Shown: one piece after another, positions 29,086-37,741 of the stretch
Position numbering within the stretch: the stretch's first letter is position 1
Layout: every line of letters begins with the position of its first letter
Assembly: GCA_016716065.1 (NCBI GenBank)
Contig: JADJXA010000008.1
Location: 124,001-188,000 of the forward strand
Origin: Candidatus Leptovillus gracilis
Lineage (GTDB): Bacteria > Chloroflexota > Anaerolineae > Promineifilales > Promineifilaceae
Length of the DNA stretch: 64,000 nucleotides
Direction of reading: 5' to 3'
Program-made: the position numbers and the translations under genes
Notes under the pieces: generated by a model
The model's input: only the letters and a program-made list of their open reading frames with translations
The model's database searches: none
What the model was told of the DNA's origin: nothing

Positions 29086-29703
29086 ATGGCACGAATGGTT
29101 GAAGAGTACGTCAAACACACTTACCGTTACTTTTATGAAGATGGACTCGTCGAAATTGCTGTGGGCCTGCTGATGGTTGTTGTGGGAGCCGCGCTGTTTT
29201 CCTGGCAATACGTAGCTTCTTCGCTATTTAGAGTGATGATCTTAGTTGTAATTTTACCCGCTTCGATCATTGGCGGTATGTTTCTGGTCAGGCGGTTTGT
29301 CCATAAGGCAAAAGAGCGTGTCACGTATGTGCGCACTGGGTATGTATCCTTTCGGGAAGGGGAGCCAACAGGCAGTCGCTTATTTCCGTTGCTGTCCGCA
29401 CTCGTTCTGCTGGTCGCTGTATTCTTTCTCCCAGAAGTCTTTTCCAGGTTGCAGTTTGCCATAGGCTATTTTTTGGTCGTTTTTCTCAGTTACCTGGGTT
29501 TTCGACTTGGAGTGCGGCGCTTCTACGGCGTTGGTATTTTAGCTTTCCTGATGGGCATAGCTTCCACAATCATATTTGCTAGTGAAATAGAAGGCGCCGG
29601 GCTGACTATTACCGGCGCTGGTGTTTTTATCCTGTTGTCCGGAGTTCTTACCTTCTTCCACTATCTTCGACAGCATCCTGAGCCGGGGAATGAGCAAGCA
29701 TGA
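29086..29703 (+). CDS. Hypothetical multi-pass membrane protein
   Basis: 205 residues with about six hydrophobic segments (VEIAVGLLMVVVGAALF, VMILVVILPASIIGGMFLV, LLSALVLLVAVFFLP, FAIGYFLVVFLSYLGF, VGILAFLMGIASTIIF, ITGAGVFILLSGVLTFF). AAGGAATATTGTT precedes the ATG. It is first in a four-gene operon with a regulator and an ABC transporter, and its stop overlaps the regulator start. It may sense or assist the exporter substrate; the role is unknown. Confidence 0.75.
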   Translation: MARMVEEYVKHTYRYFYEDGLVEIAVGLLMVVVGAALFSWQYVASSLFRVMILVVILPASIIGGMFLVRRFVHKAKERVTYVRTGYVSFREGEPTGSRLFPLLSALVLLVAVFFLPEVFSRLQFAIGYFLVVFLSYLGFRLGVRRFYGVGILAFLMGIASTIIFASEIEGAGLTITGAGVFILLSGVLTFFHYLRQHPEPGNEQA

Positions 29704-29996
29704 GCGACGCAATTCAGAAGCTGTCGGAAATTGACACGAATATTCATCAACCAGCCCGTTTGATGATTGTTGCTATTCTTTCAGCTGTGGAAGAGGCCGA
29801 CTTTTTGTACCTATTACAACGCACTGGTCTGACGAAGGGAAACCTTTCTTCGCACCTCTCGCGATTAGAAAAAGTGGGCTACGTCCATGTCGAAAAGAGT
29901 TTTGTTGGGAAAATAACGCGTACGATATGCCGGCTTACGGATGAAGGGCGAGAAGCTCTGGAAGCGTACGGAGAGCAGATAAAAGCTGTCTTATGA
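29700..29996 (+). CDS. Winged-helix transcriptional regulator (HTH_27/MarR-like)
   Basis: 98 residues. The body is a winged helix: PARLMIVAILSAVEEADFLYLLQRTGLTKGNLSSHLSRLEKVGYVHVEKSF, with the recognition helix NLSSHLSRLEKVGYV, then RTICRLTDEGREALEAY. This compact ArsR/MarR-like type often sits next to ABC exporters. ATGA overlap with the membrane-protein gene indicates coupling. Likely the repressor of its own operon through the palindrome at 29045. Confidence 0.85.
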   Translation: MSDAIQKLSEIDTNIHQPARLMIVAILSAVEEADFLYLLQRTGLTKGNLSSHLSRLEKVGYVHVEKSFVGKITRTICRLTDEGREALEAYGEQIKAVL

Positions 29997-30100
29997 AACA
30001 GATGTAAACTGGTAGAACTGTCTATATCGTTGTGCCATGCTGGCTCTCATTCTCAGCGACCGCCGCACCAAGCAGGAAGCGGGCAAAAAGGGGTAGTTTC

Positions 30101-30859
30101 ATGATCAAAACTGTAAATCTTACTCGTCTATATGGATCTTTGGCCGCGGTGAAGGACCTGAACTTGACGACAAAGCCAGGCGAGGTATTTGGCTTTCTTG
30201 GACCTAACGGCGCTGGCAAAACCACTACAATTCGCATGATTGTTGGGCTTCTTCGCCCCTCCTCTGGCACAGTTGTTGTGGCTGATCATGATATTCAAAC
30301 CGATCCTTTGGCTGTAAAACGTTCTGTAGGTTACCTGGCCCAAACACCCCTTTTGTACGATAGACTGACTGGCCGGGAGTTTCTGCGTTTTATGGGCGGT
30401 CTCTATGGTCTTGATGAGGAAACTATAGCGGCTCGCACAGATCGCTTGTTGGCGCTGACAGAACTCTCTGCCGATGCAGATCGCCTTATAGAGGGTTATT
30501 CTGGTGGTATGCGGCATAAGATTGGGCTTTGCGGCAGTTTGATCCATGAGCCGCCCGTGCTGGTGCTTGATGAGCCTCTGACCGGACTTGACCCGCTCAG
30601 TGCTAGGCGCGTCAAACAACTGCTGCGCCAGCTCAGCCAGCAAGGATGCACAGTTTTCTTGTCAACCCATGTTTTGGAGGTGGCAGAACGTGTCTGTGAC
30701 CGCGTTGGGATTCTGGATAAAGGGCGGTTGATCACGGTAGGCACCATTGAAGCTTTGCGTGCCCAGGCTCAATCCAGTACCGAATCCACGTTGGAAGATC
30801 TCTTTATTCAACTTACAGGCGGTGAAACGACCGCCGAAATGGTTTACATGTTAGCGTAG
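30101..30859 (+). CDS. ABC transporter ATP-binding protein
   Basis: 252 residues. Walker A is GPNGAGKTTT (residues 38-47), the signature is YSGGMRHKIGL, Walker B is VLVLDEPLTGLD, and the H-loop is STHVLEVAE. The frame is open from 30032, but ATG 30101 gives the normal length and a TRLYGSLAAVKDLNL start. It pairs with the permease immediately downstream, forming an ABC-2-type exporter. Confidence 0.9.
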   Translation: MIKTVNLTRLYGSLAAVKDLNLTTKPGEVFGFLGPNGAGKTTTIRMIVGLLRPSSGTVVVADHDIQTDPLAVKRSVGYLAQTPLLYDRLTGREFLRFMGGLYGLDEETIAARTDRLLALTELSADADRLIEGYSGGMRHKIGLCGSLIHEPPVLVLDEPLTGLDPLSARRVKQLLRQLSQQGCTVFLSTHVLEVAERVCDRVGILDKGRLITVGTIEALRAQAQSSTESTLEDLFIQLTGGETTAEMVYMLA

Positions 30860-30872
30860 AGGGGAAGGGTAC

Positions 30873-32498
30873 ATGATCTGGCAAATTCTGCGTCCGCATT
30901 ATTGGATTCTTGATCGTAAGGTTCGAGCGACCCGGCCCATCGTCATCATTGCGCCTCTTTTGCTCGTGTTGTGGGGCGGAGAGTGGCTTTACAATAACGC
31001 AGTGAGCCAGTACTTGGGGCTTCTTAATTCTGAGCAAGCGGCAACGGCCGTTGCTACTTCCCTTCCCATTGGACTTTTCTTAATTCTGGCATTCTCTATT
31101 CTGGGGTTTGGCGATGTCTTGCACCAACTGTACCAGGCCACAGATATTGAATTGCTCATGGTTGCTCCAATTCCTAAGTCAATTATCTTCTTGGTCAAGT
31201 TAATTCAGTGCAGCCGGGCGCCGCTCATACCAGCCTTAAGTTTAGGGGCATCTCTGGCATTGTTGGGTTTGGCACGAAATGCTCCGGTGAGTTATTTCTT
31301 GCTTATCGTATTGTTGACTTTGCTGATCGTGATTATGGCAACGGCCGTTGTCATGATTTTAGCTGTCTTGCTTGCTCGCTGGCTGCCTGCCCAAAGAACG
31401 CGCTTTTGGATGCCTTTATTTGTCGCGCTTTTGACGCTCCTTATGATGCTGGGGCAGCAGTCGGCAACACAATGGTTTCTAAATCAGGTGAAGCTGATCA
31501 CATTTTTTACCGATGCGTTATTCAACCTACAGAAACTGAGCCTGCTTCTGGTTGGGCTTGGCGGGATGACTGTTGTTATTAGTCTTGGCGCGTTGGGGAT
31601 CTTTGTCTCATATTTTCACGAGAGTTGGAATCGGTACCGACTAGTGCCCACCGATCAGGCGGCAGTGTCTTGGGTTGAGCGTCGCCTCAAAAGAGTTCCC
31701 GGTTCAGCGACCTGGCTGCCGTCGCCCATGCGGTTTATCTGGGGTAAAGAATGGCTAGAAATGAGGCGAAATCCTCGCGGTCTGCTAAACCTGATGCAGC
31801 CGCTTGTGTTGGTTGCCGCCACGCTCATACTTTTCCTTGGTGCGGGAAAGGGAGCCGACGTTTTGCTCCCGCTCAGTTTTTATACAATCCTTGCGTTTCT
31901 TGCTCTATTCCTGACTATGCAGCCCATTGGCACGGCCCTAATGTCGGTGGCCCAAGAGGGACGCAACATTGCTTTGTTTCAGAGTACACCCGTCTCAATG
32001 AAGGCCATGCTTCAGGGAAAGTTCTGGGCTACCTGGATACCGGTGGCTTTGTCCTGGGTAGTTGTTCTTATTGCAGCAGGTGTGTGGCTGCACTTTCCAG
32101 TTTGGCAAACGGCCGTACTTGTGGGAACGGCCGTTTGGGGATTGGCTGGAGCTTCGGCAGCAACAATGGCGGTTGGTGGACTAATGGTTGACTTCTTGGC
32201 CGATGATTTAAGACAACGAACATCCCCGTTGGTAAACTACCTGGTAATGGGATTGAACGCCATTTTTGTGCTCTTGACGATCGTCACCTCCATCTGGCTT
32301 ATTGTTCATCTGTTTCCAGACAGTCTGGCTGTACTCATTATACGGGGACTGGCTGACATTTCGGTTGTGGGGTGGATTTTCTCGAACGACTTGAGAATTC
32401 CACTCAGTTTGGTTGCTGGTCAACTAATCTTTTGGCTGGGGCTAAAACTGCTGTGGGCCGCCGCCGCTCGTCGCCTTGAAGGATGGGAAGCAGGTTGA
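30873..32498 (+). CDS. ABC exporter permease (large, multi-pass)
   Basis: 541 residues with about 12 hydrophobic segments, for example PLLLVLWGGEWLY, ATSLPIGLFLILAFSILGF, LIVIMATAVVMILAVLLARWL and LLLVGLGGMTVVISLGALGIFV. The last segments are TAVLVGTAVWGLAGASAATMAVGG and AIFVLLTIVTSIWLIVHLF. It starts 13 bases after the ATPase gene and has its own GAGGGGAAGGG site. The substrate is unknown. Two AACGGCCGTT copies encode TAV inside membrane helices. Confidence 0.85.
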   Translation: MIWQILRPHYWILDRKVRATRPIVIIAPLLLVLWGGEWLYNNAVSQYLGLLNSEQAATAVATSLPIGLFLILAFSILGFGDVLHQLYQATDIELLMVAPIPKSIIFLVKLIQCSRAPLIPALSLGASLALLGLARNAPVSYFLLIVLLTLLIVIMATAVVMILAVLLARWLPAQRTRFWMPLFVALLTLLMMLGQQSATQWFLNQVKLITFFTDALFNLQKLSLLLVGLGGMTVVISLGALGIFVSYFHESWNRYRLVPTDQAAVSWVERRLKRVPGSATWLPSPMRFIWGKEWLEMRRNPRGLLNLMQPLVLVAATLILFLGAGKGADVLLPLSFYTILAFLALFLTMQPIGTALMSVAQEGRNIALFQSTPVSMKAMLQGKFWATWIPVALSWVVVLIAAGVWLHFPVWQTAVLVGTAVWGLAGASAATMAVGGLMVDFLADDLRQRTSPLVNYLVMGLNAIFVLLTIVTSIWLIVHLFPDSLAVLIIRGLADISVVGWIFSNDLRIPLSLVAGQLIFWLGLKLLWAAAARRLEGWEAG

Positions 32499-32556
32499 AG
32501 GAAATAAACGAGATTACCTGCGTAGGCAGCAATTCTCAATTTGCCCTGGTGTGATA

Positions 32557-32708
32557 GTAGGGGCGGGACGGCGCGGACGGGTAACAGCCGCAGCGAACGC
32601 CATTTTCCCGCGCCGTCTCGCCCAATGGGACCCAAAGAGGGGCGAGACAGGCGGGAGGCCAGGTATTGGTGATTGGCAAAAATGTTGCCCCGCCTGTCCC
32701 GCCCCTAC
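32557..32708. repeat. 152-bp element with terminal inverted repeats
   Basis: GTAGGGGCGGGACGG at the left end and CCTGTCCCGCCCCTAC at the right end are inverted. The internal sequence is very GC-rich with no reading frame. The size and ends suggest a MITE-like or dispersed intergenic element. Confidence 0.6.
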
Positions 32709-32722
32709 GGCTGGATTGCAAA

Positions 32723-33056
32723 ATGAGAACCGCTGATATAAAGGCTTTGCGGCCCGGATTGAGTACAGCGACGAAGACCAATGCTTCGTCGGCCATATTG
32801 CCGCTATTCAAGGTGTGGTCGGCTTTCATGGCGAGTCGGTCTCCGAGCTACGCGCCGCCTTTGAGGCGGGCCTGGAGAAGTGCGCCAGACTGAACCGCCC
32901 GCCGCAGAAACCCTATTCCGGCAAGCTGATGCTGCGCATCCCACCCGACATTCATGCGGCCGTGGCTATGGCTGCTGAGGTGAGCGGGAAGAGCATCAAC
33001 CAATGAGCCGCCGAGCGGTTTGCCGACGCTGTGCAGTCGCAACGCTGTTGTTGGCC
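32723..33056 (+). pseudogene. hicB: HicB-family antitoxin, frameshifted and with a nonsense codon
   Basis: From 32737 the frame reads YKGFAARIEYSDEDQCFVGHIAAIQGVVGFHG, then ESVSELRAAFEAGLEKC and PYSGKLMLRIPPDIHAAVAMAAEVSGKSINQ, a HicB with its partial RNase-H-like fold and C-terminal RHH. The codon after SINQ is TGA where HicB has Trp (the frame resumes AAERFADAV). No in-frame start exists because the ATG at 32723 is in another frame. No HicA toxin is adjacent. Confidence 0.75.
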
Positions 33057-33140
33057 GACGGAAAAGCGGTTTGCCCTTCCGTCTGAAAAGTGTTCTCTGG
33101 TCAGACGGCCGTTGATCGTCAACGATACCCCCACAACGTT

Positions 33141-33599
33141 TCACATCCCGGCCATCTCCGCCAGATGACGGTTAATAGCCCGTCTAAACAGAAGTGAAAT
33201 CAGCCAGACTAAGGGGCGGGTTAGGGGTCGTACAGGGTACATGGCAAAACTGCGCCTGACAGCAGTTCCTTGTGGGACCGTTTTCAGGCGCCATTCTTCC
33301 GTAAAGTGAGACGCCAGACGACTGAGCGGCGGAGTAAATTCATGCAGCTTCATCGCCACTTCCTCACCGGGAACCCACCGGTAGATTTCTTCCACGTGGC
33401 CTGATCCGTCGGTGTTACGCACACGAATGCGCGACCCGATCATGTCTTCGGTGCGGTTTTCATAGACGGCGCTTTGGATACCGGGCAAAAAACCGTAACC
33501 GGCGAATTGGCTCCAGGCGTCCACATCGGCAATCGCCGTACAGATTTCTTCTCTCGTGCGGGGAATGAGCGTATGGCATTGAAAGGTAATCGGTTTCAT
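33141..33599 (-). CDS. SRPBCC / polyketide cyclase-like protein
   Basis: 152 residues: START/SRPBCC fold with an N-terminal strand (ITFQCHTLIPRTREEICTAIADVDAWSQF), central strands (IGSRIRVRNTDGSGHVEEIYRW) and a C-terminal helix (LVWLISLLFRRAINRHLAEM). Family members bind hydrophobic ligands; the ligand here is unknown. It follows a DUF385-type gene on the same strand with a 15-base gap and probably forms an operon with it. Confidence 0.78.
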   Translation of the reverse strand: MKPITFQCHTLIPRTREEICTAIADVDAWSQFAGYGFLPGIQSAVYENRTEDMIGSRIRVRNTDGSGHVEEIYRWVPGEEVAMKLHEFTPPLSRLASHFTEEWRLKTVPQGTAVRRSFAMYPVRPLTRPLVWLISLLFRRAINRHLAEMAGM

Positions 33600-33614
33600 C
33601 TCTGTTTTCCGTGA

Positions 33615-33992
33615 TTACGCATCAGCCTCAAACAGCACTTCCACCAGCGGACTACCCGCGACCAACTCTTCCACCGATTTGACCTGGCGGTGATACCAGC
33701 CCATCTCCGGCGCGGACAGAATCCGCCGCCGCTCGTCGGCATCGGCGATGAATCGCGCCTGCGCCGGTAAATCGGCGCGCAGCGATTCTTTCAGGTGAAA
33801 GGTGAAGCGGGGATTGTGCCGCAGGTTGGCGTACCAGTCGCGGGTTCCGGGAGTGCCGGTGATGTAGATACGGCCGTCTACCTGTCGAAACCAGATTTCC
33901 ATCCGTCGTGGCTGCCCGCTCTGGCGACCGATGGTGGTGATGTCTATGGTGCTGTCGGTCTGTAAAGCGCGGCGGATTTTGTCATCTATCAT
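33615..33992 (-). CDS. Deazaflavin-dependent nitroreductase-like protein (DUF385)
   Basis: 125 residues. TIDITTIGRQSGQPRRMEIWFRQVDGRIYITGTPGTRDWYANLRHNPRFTFHLK is the split-barrel of the F420/DUF385 family. Such proteins use F420 or FMN for small-molecule reduction. The position of the tandem SRPBCC gene suggests a shared operon. Upstream, GGAGCG precedes the start on the minus strand. Confidence 0.82.
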   Translation of the reverse strand: MIDDKIRRALQTDSTIDITTIGRQSGQPRRMEIWFRQVDGRIYITGTPGTRDWYANLRHNPRFTFHLKESLRADLPAQARFIADADERRRILSAPEMGWYHRQVKSVEELVAGSPLVEVLFEADA

Positions 33993-34129
33993 TGCTTACG
34001 CTCCTTTCATTGGTGGGTCAGGTACCAGTATTCAGGGTTCCAGGTTGCCATAGGCCGCAAAACGCAGCGCGGTGGGCAAAGGTTGTAATGGTTATCACAC
34101 GGTGATTCTAACACGGCCGTTAGCCCTCA

Positions 34130-34719
34130 TCACCACCTCTTCCCAGGCACGGCCGTCAATCTCGTGGGCTTCATTGTGGGCGGCCAGGGCGATGTAGGTG
34201 ATAAGTTCGGCCAGACCATGCGTGAGAGGGTAGACGGCCGTTCCCAGGGCATATCCACATCCGGTTCCGCTTCCACCCAGAGAAACGCTTTATTGTCGGG
34301 CAAGTTGGTGGCGAGGGCAACGGCCGTTTGCTTAATCTCCGTCGCCAACTCCACCACCCGGCGCGCCTCGGTCAGGTTTTGCTCGTCCAGCAGTTTGCGC
34401 AGTTGTTCGCCCAGGCGACGGTTCGATTCGATGATTTTGGCCGCGGCGTCAATCAGGCTGCGCTTCAGACGGTGCAGGCGGATGGTTTGGGCGGGGTCTA
34501 GCTGTTGCAAGTCGGGGAGTTGGTAACCGGATGGCTTTCTTGTAACGCTTCCAGATAGGCGGTGAGGTGTTCGATGAGTTCCGTGTGCCGAATGGTAACG
34601 CGCTGTTTGAGTTTGAACTGAGCAACCAGGAAGCTGAGAATGAGCGGCGCCTTCTGGCTTTGCAGCAGTTTCACCGCCGCCGATTGGCGTAACGTGGCAT
34701 AGAGTTCATCGTGGTGCAT
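34130..34719 (-). pseudogene. jetA: Wadjet JetA-like (DUF3375) remnant with large internal deletion
   Basis: The first frame reads MHHDELYATLRQSAAVKLLQSQKAPLILSFLVAQFKLKQRVTI, then ELIEHLTAYLEALQESHP, the N-terminus of DUF3375. After about 70 residues it joins, in another frame, the C-terminal part (LDPAQTIRLHRLKRSLIDAAAKII, LGEQLRKLLDEQN, FLWVEAEPDVDMPWERP). DUF3375 is about 480 residues, so most of the middle is gone and a frameshift marks the join. DUF3375 is JetA, the MukF-like kleisin of the plasmid-restricting Wadjet system. No JetB, JetC or JetD is seen. Confidence 0.65.
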
Positions 34720-34744
34720 GAGGGGATTGTAAGGGATACGGCCG

Positions 34745-34904
34745 TTCCATGAAAAGCCAGGGGAATGATGGCCCCGGCGTTTTGCAAACTTTGCAAAATC
34801 CGCATTTGCAGATATTCGCGCACAACCGTTCGTTGCGCTTCCGGGGTAAATGTCTGATCAATTTGCGCTTTCAGATAGGGAATCACAAGCTGGTTGACTG
34901 ACAA
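34745..34904 (-). pseudogene. AbiEii-type toxin, N-terminal remnant
   Basis: Reads QLVIPYLKAQIDQTFTPEAQ, then VREYLQMRILQSLQNAGAIIPLAFHG. This is the AbiEii start, which leads into the nucleotidyltransferase LAFxGGTALR block; that block is cut exactly at LAFHG by an AACGGCCGTT copy and the DUF3375 remnant. The first codons lie in the inverted repeat at 34894-34905. The corresponding C-terminal remnant is at 28127-28400. Confidence 0.55.
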
Positions 34905-34960
34905 ATCTCAGATTTTCACCGCGGTTAGATAAGTTTTGTCAGTCAATCAGGAATCACAAG
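34879..34960. repeat. Small element with inverted repeats and flanking 11-bp direct repeats
   Basis: TTGACTGACAAA (34894-34905) and TTTGTCAGTCAA (34935-34946) are perfect 12-bp inverted repeats. They are bracketed by GGAATCACAAG at 34879-34889 and 34950-34960. This geometry resembles a tiny non-autonomous element with a target duplication, inserted in the AbiEii remnant. Confidence 0.55.
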
Positions 34961-35065
34961 AGTACTTACTCTGTTAATTCCTCAGCAGACTGTAGTCAAA
35001 AAGTAACTACTAAGCCAGTCATTCTCGCGAAGGCTGCTGCCTGAACTGTTGACCAGGTGAAGGGG

Positions 35066-35095
35066 TTGACCCAATAAAACACTTTACTTTATACT
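35066..35095 (+). promoter_or_regulatory. Sigma70-like promoter for the Phd/PIN pair
   Basis: TTGACC at 35066-35071 and TATACT at 35090-35095, spaced by 18 bp, lie 34 bases before the antitoxin ATG. Confidence 0.7.
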
Positions 35096-35128
35096 GTCTG
35101 TCAGGATATTGCAATTTTGGAGGTCAAA

Positions 35129-35455
35129 ATGAGCGAAGCGCAAATCAGTATTGGACAGGTGAAGCGGGACATTTCTGAACTGGTCAACCGGGTGGCATTT
35201 GGTGGGGAGCGAATTGTGTTGACTTCTCGCGGCCGGCCAAAAGCAGTTCTGGTTAGCCTGGAAGATTATGAGCGGATTCAGATTGCCGATGAGCAGTCGC
35301 GCCTGGCAAAATGGCAGACGTTCAATACAGAGCTGGAAAGCCTACACGCCCAAATCATGGCCCGGCGTGGCGGCGAGCCTCTCGACTTGGAGGCGATCAT
35401 TACCGCCCACAAAGAAGAACAGGAGGCGCGACATGACGACCTCATTGGTCATTGA
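35129..35455 (+). CDS. Phd/YefM-type antitoxin
   Basis: 108 residues: MSEAQISIGQVKRDISELVNRVAFGGERIVLTSRGRPKAVLVSLEDYERIQ is the DNA-binding half and a charged helix forms the C-terminus. TTG 35117 is also in frame, but GGAGG at 35119-35123 fits ATG 35129. The end overlaps the toxin start by 23 bases. It has its own promoter at 35066. Confidence 0.85.
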   Translation: MSEAQISIGQVKRDISELVNRVAFGGERIVLTSRGRPKAVLVSLEDYERIQIADEQSRLAKWQTFNTELESLHAQIMARRGGEPLDLEAIITAHKEEQEARHDDLIGH

Positions 35456-35858
35456 TGCTAACCTGACTTTCCGCTATTTGCTGCCCGGAGAGGCGCACGA
35501 GCAATTACGGCCGTTGTTCCACCAATGGGAAGCGCAAGGAGTCACCCTCATCGCCCCCACCCTTTGGGCTTACGAAACGGCTTCTATCATCAGCAAAACC
35601 GTGCATTTTGGACACCTCACGGAAGCCGAAGGCGAGGCGCTGCTGCAAATGGCCGGGGCTTTTACCGTGCAGCTCATCCCGCCTGATGGTGAGTTGCTTA
35701 GCCGCGCTTACACCTGGACGCGCCGCCTGAATCAAGCGGCTGCCTACGACAGCTTTTATCTGGCATTGGCGGAGCGCCTGAACTGCGACTTCTGGACGGC
35801 CGATCTTCGTCTGGCTAATGCCGCCCGCCAGCCCTGGATCAAAAGCCCGACCTTTTGA
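35433..35858 (+). CDS. PIN-domain toxin (VapC-like)
   Basis: 141 residues starting MTTSLVIDANLTFRYLL (first catalytic Asp). Further acidic residues are in LWAYETASIISK (Glu), AAYDSFYLALAERL (Asp) and FWTADLRLANAA (Asp). Partner of the overlapping antitoxin. The frame is open from 35268, but the start is set at ATG 35433 after AGGAGGCG. Confidence 0.85.
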   Translation: MTTSLVIDANLTFRYLLPGEAHEQLRPLFHQWEAQGVTLIAPTLWAYETASIISKTVHFGHLTEAEGEALLQMAGAFTVQLIPPDGELLSRAYTWTRRLNQAAAYDSFYLALAERLNCDFWTADLRLANAARQPWIKSPTF

Positions 35859-36080
35859 TTTATGGAGCGTGCACTTGTTGAAGATTTAGGTATGGTCCAA
35901 TCAGGCTGAACGCTAGTTGTTGCAACGCTTTTGAGATTATGGGCAACGGCCGTTTCCCCTCCTTCACACCCTCACCAACACCGGCGCCAACACGCCCCAA
36001 TCAAATTGTCCGGTATAAATTTAGGCCGGCTGTTTTGGAAACGGCCGTTGTCTAACCCCACCACCACGTTATAAAAGCCA

Positions 36081-36110
36081 AAAGCCCGCCTGAAATCAGG
36101 CGGGCTTTTT
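36081..36110. terminator. Bidirectional terminator between convergent genes
   Basis: AAAGCCCGCCTGA and TCAGGCGGGCTTT form a perfect 13-bp stem with T-runs on both sides. It lies between the PIN toxin (+) and the FAD oxidoreductase (-). The rest of 35859-36182 has no gene, but it holds AACGGCCGTT copies near 35945, 36040 and 36134. Confidence 0.85.
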
Positions 36111-36182
36111 TGTTAAGTGGGTGAAGGTAGCTAACGGCCGTTACCGCAGCTTTCGACTGAGGCTGAGGCTGACGGAGCACCG

Positions 36183-37601
36183 TCACGCGGGTTTAATGTT
36201 TTGGTTCAAGCGAAACAGATTCGTCGGGTCGTACCTGGCCTTCAATTCAGCCAGGCGTTGGTACTTGGCGGCAAAGGCAGCTTGCATCATCGCGTCGCCT
36301 TCTTCCTGGAAGCCGGCAAAATTGAGATAGCGGCTGCCGTCGGAAAACGGCCGTAACGCCTCCAGCATCGTGCGCGCCCAGTTCATATTTGCGGCATCAG
36401 CGGCAGGGTCTTCCCAATTGGCCTCTGGGTTGACCAGAAAGTTGACGTGCCGGCCGTGAAAAGCTGACGCATTGTCGCCCATCCGCTGGATTGCGCCGCC
36501 AATATGCCAGACGTCGGTGGTACTCAGCAAAGATGGCTGCTGCCGGGCATGTTCCACCAGGACAGTGATCGCTTCGTCGCTCAGGTCGGTAAGGTTCAAA
36601 GACTTCCAGTAGTAACGCAGCTCCCCGGCCGGGTAATCTTCATCGAAGAATTTTTGTAGTTCCAAATAAGGCATGATACCGCTGAAATCCAGTAGAGGTT
36701 GGCGGAATGTGCGCAGCGGAGCCATTAACTGCTCGCCTGTACGCTGGTCTCCGGCATATGGGCCGATGAACAGGACAAAAGGCTGGCCGTGCAGCTCGGC
36801 CGGGAAATGGGCCACGCCTGGTGGGAAAATGCCAATGGCGGCCAGCAGGCTGATTTCGTCGGGCGCAGCCAGGGTGTAGTCGCGGAAGAAACGCATCACC
36901 TCTTCGGCATGGTGACCATCGTGGAAAACGGCCGTTACATACACCTCTGTCCCAATCGCATACAGTCGATAGGTGAAGCGAGTCACAACGCCGAAATTCC
37001 CCCCACCACCACGCAGCCCCCAAAACAAGTCCGCATTTTCTTGAACGTTGGCAATGACAACCCGACCGTCGGCCAACACTACTTCCGCCTCAATGATGTT
37101 GTCGCTGCTCAGGCCATATTTGTTGCGCAAATGGCCGAAGCCACCGCCCAACGTCAGCCCGGCGATGCCGGTTTCGGTGACGACCCCCAACGGCGTGGCC
37201 ATGCCAAACTGCTGCGTCGCCTGATCGACATCGCCGATCGCAGCCCCGCCCTGCACATGGGCAATTCTGGCTTGCGGATCAACCGTCACCTGCCGCATCT
37301 GGGACAGGTCCAGAACCAGGCCACCATCATTTGTCCCGTGACCGGCAACCTGATGGCCACCACCACGCACGGATAGCAGCAAATCGTTGTCGCGGGCAAA
37401 GTTGACGACCGCCACGACATCATCCACGTTAGTGGCGCGAGCAATCAGGGCTGGGTAGCGATCAATCATCCCGTTCCAAACGGCGCGGGCGGCGTCATAT
37501 TCGTCGTCGCCAGGTTGGATGAGACGGCCGTTGAACTGCGGGGCCAAAGCTGCCGCATAGCCGCTTTGTTCATAGACAAGAGGTTCATTCAGTCTAGACA
37601 T
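36183..37601 (-). CDS. FAD-binding oxidoreductase (berberine-bridge-like)
   Basis: 472 residues. The FAD-binding fold (PCMH) shows ARATNVDDVVAVVNFARDNDLLLSVRGGGHQVAGHGTNDGG with the His of RGGGH, the usual 8-alpha flavinylation site. GIAGLTLGGGFGHLRNKYGLSSDNI follows. The C-terminal BBE segment is ELKARYDPTNLFRLNQNIKP. The family oxidises alcohols, sugars or alkaloids. MSRLNEP at 37601 is the likely start, with GGAG before it; the frame is open to 37667. No signal peptide. It ends at the bidirectional terminator. Confidence 0.88.
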   Translation of the reverse strand: MSRLNEPLVYEQSGYAAALAPQFNGRLIQPGDDEYDAARAVWNGMIDRYPALIARATNVDDVVAVVNFARDNDLLLSVRGGGHQVAGHGTNDGGLVLDLSQMRQVTVDPQARIAHVQGGAAIGDVDQATQQFGMATPLGVVTETGIAGLTLGGGFGHLRNKYGLSSDNIIEAEVVLADGRVVIANVQENADLFWGLRGGGGNFGVVTRFTYRLYAIGTEVYVTAVFHDGHHAEEVMRFFRDYTLAAPDEISLLAAIGIFPPGVAHFPAELHGQPFVLFIGPYAGDQRTGEQLMAPLRTFRQPLLDFSGIMPYLELQKFFDEDYPAGELRYYWKSLNLTDLSDEAITVLVEHARQQPSLLSTTDVWHIGGAIQRMGDNASAFHGRHVNFLVNPEANWEDPAADAANMNWARTMLEALRPFSDGSRYLNFAGFQEEGDAMMQAAFAAKYQRLAELKARYDPTNLFRLNQNIKPA

Positions 37602-37741
37602 GACAGGTAACTCCTTCAGGCAGTAGGTATTGATGGCTACATGGTAGGCAAAAACGGCCGTTGCCACAACTATCAGTGGTTGGTTTACTCGGTTGGCAAA
37701 AGGCAGGAAAGTGAGCCTGACAAAAGTTAGGGGTAGACAGG

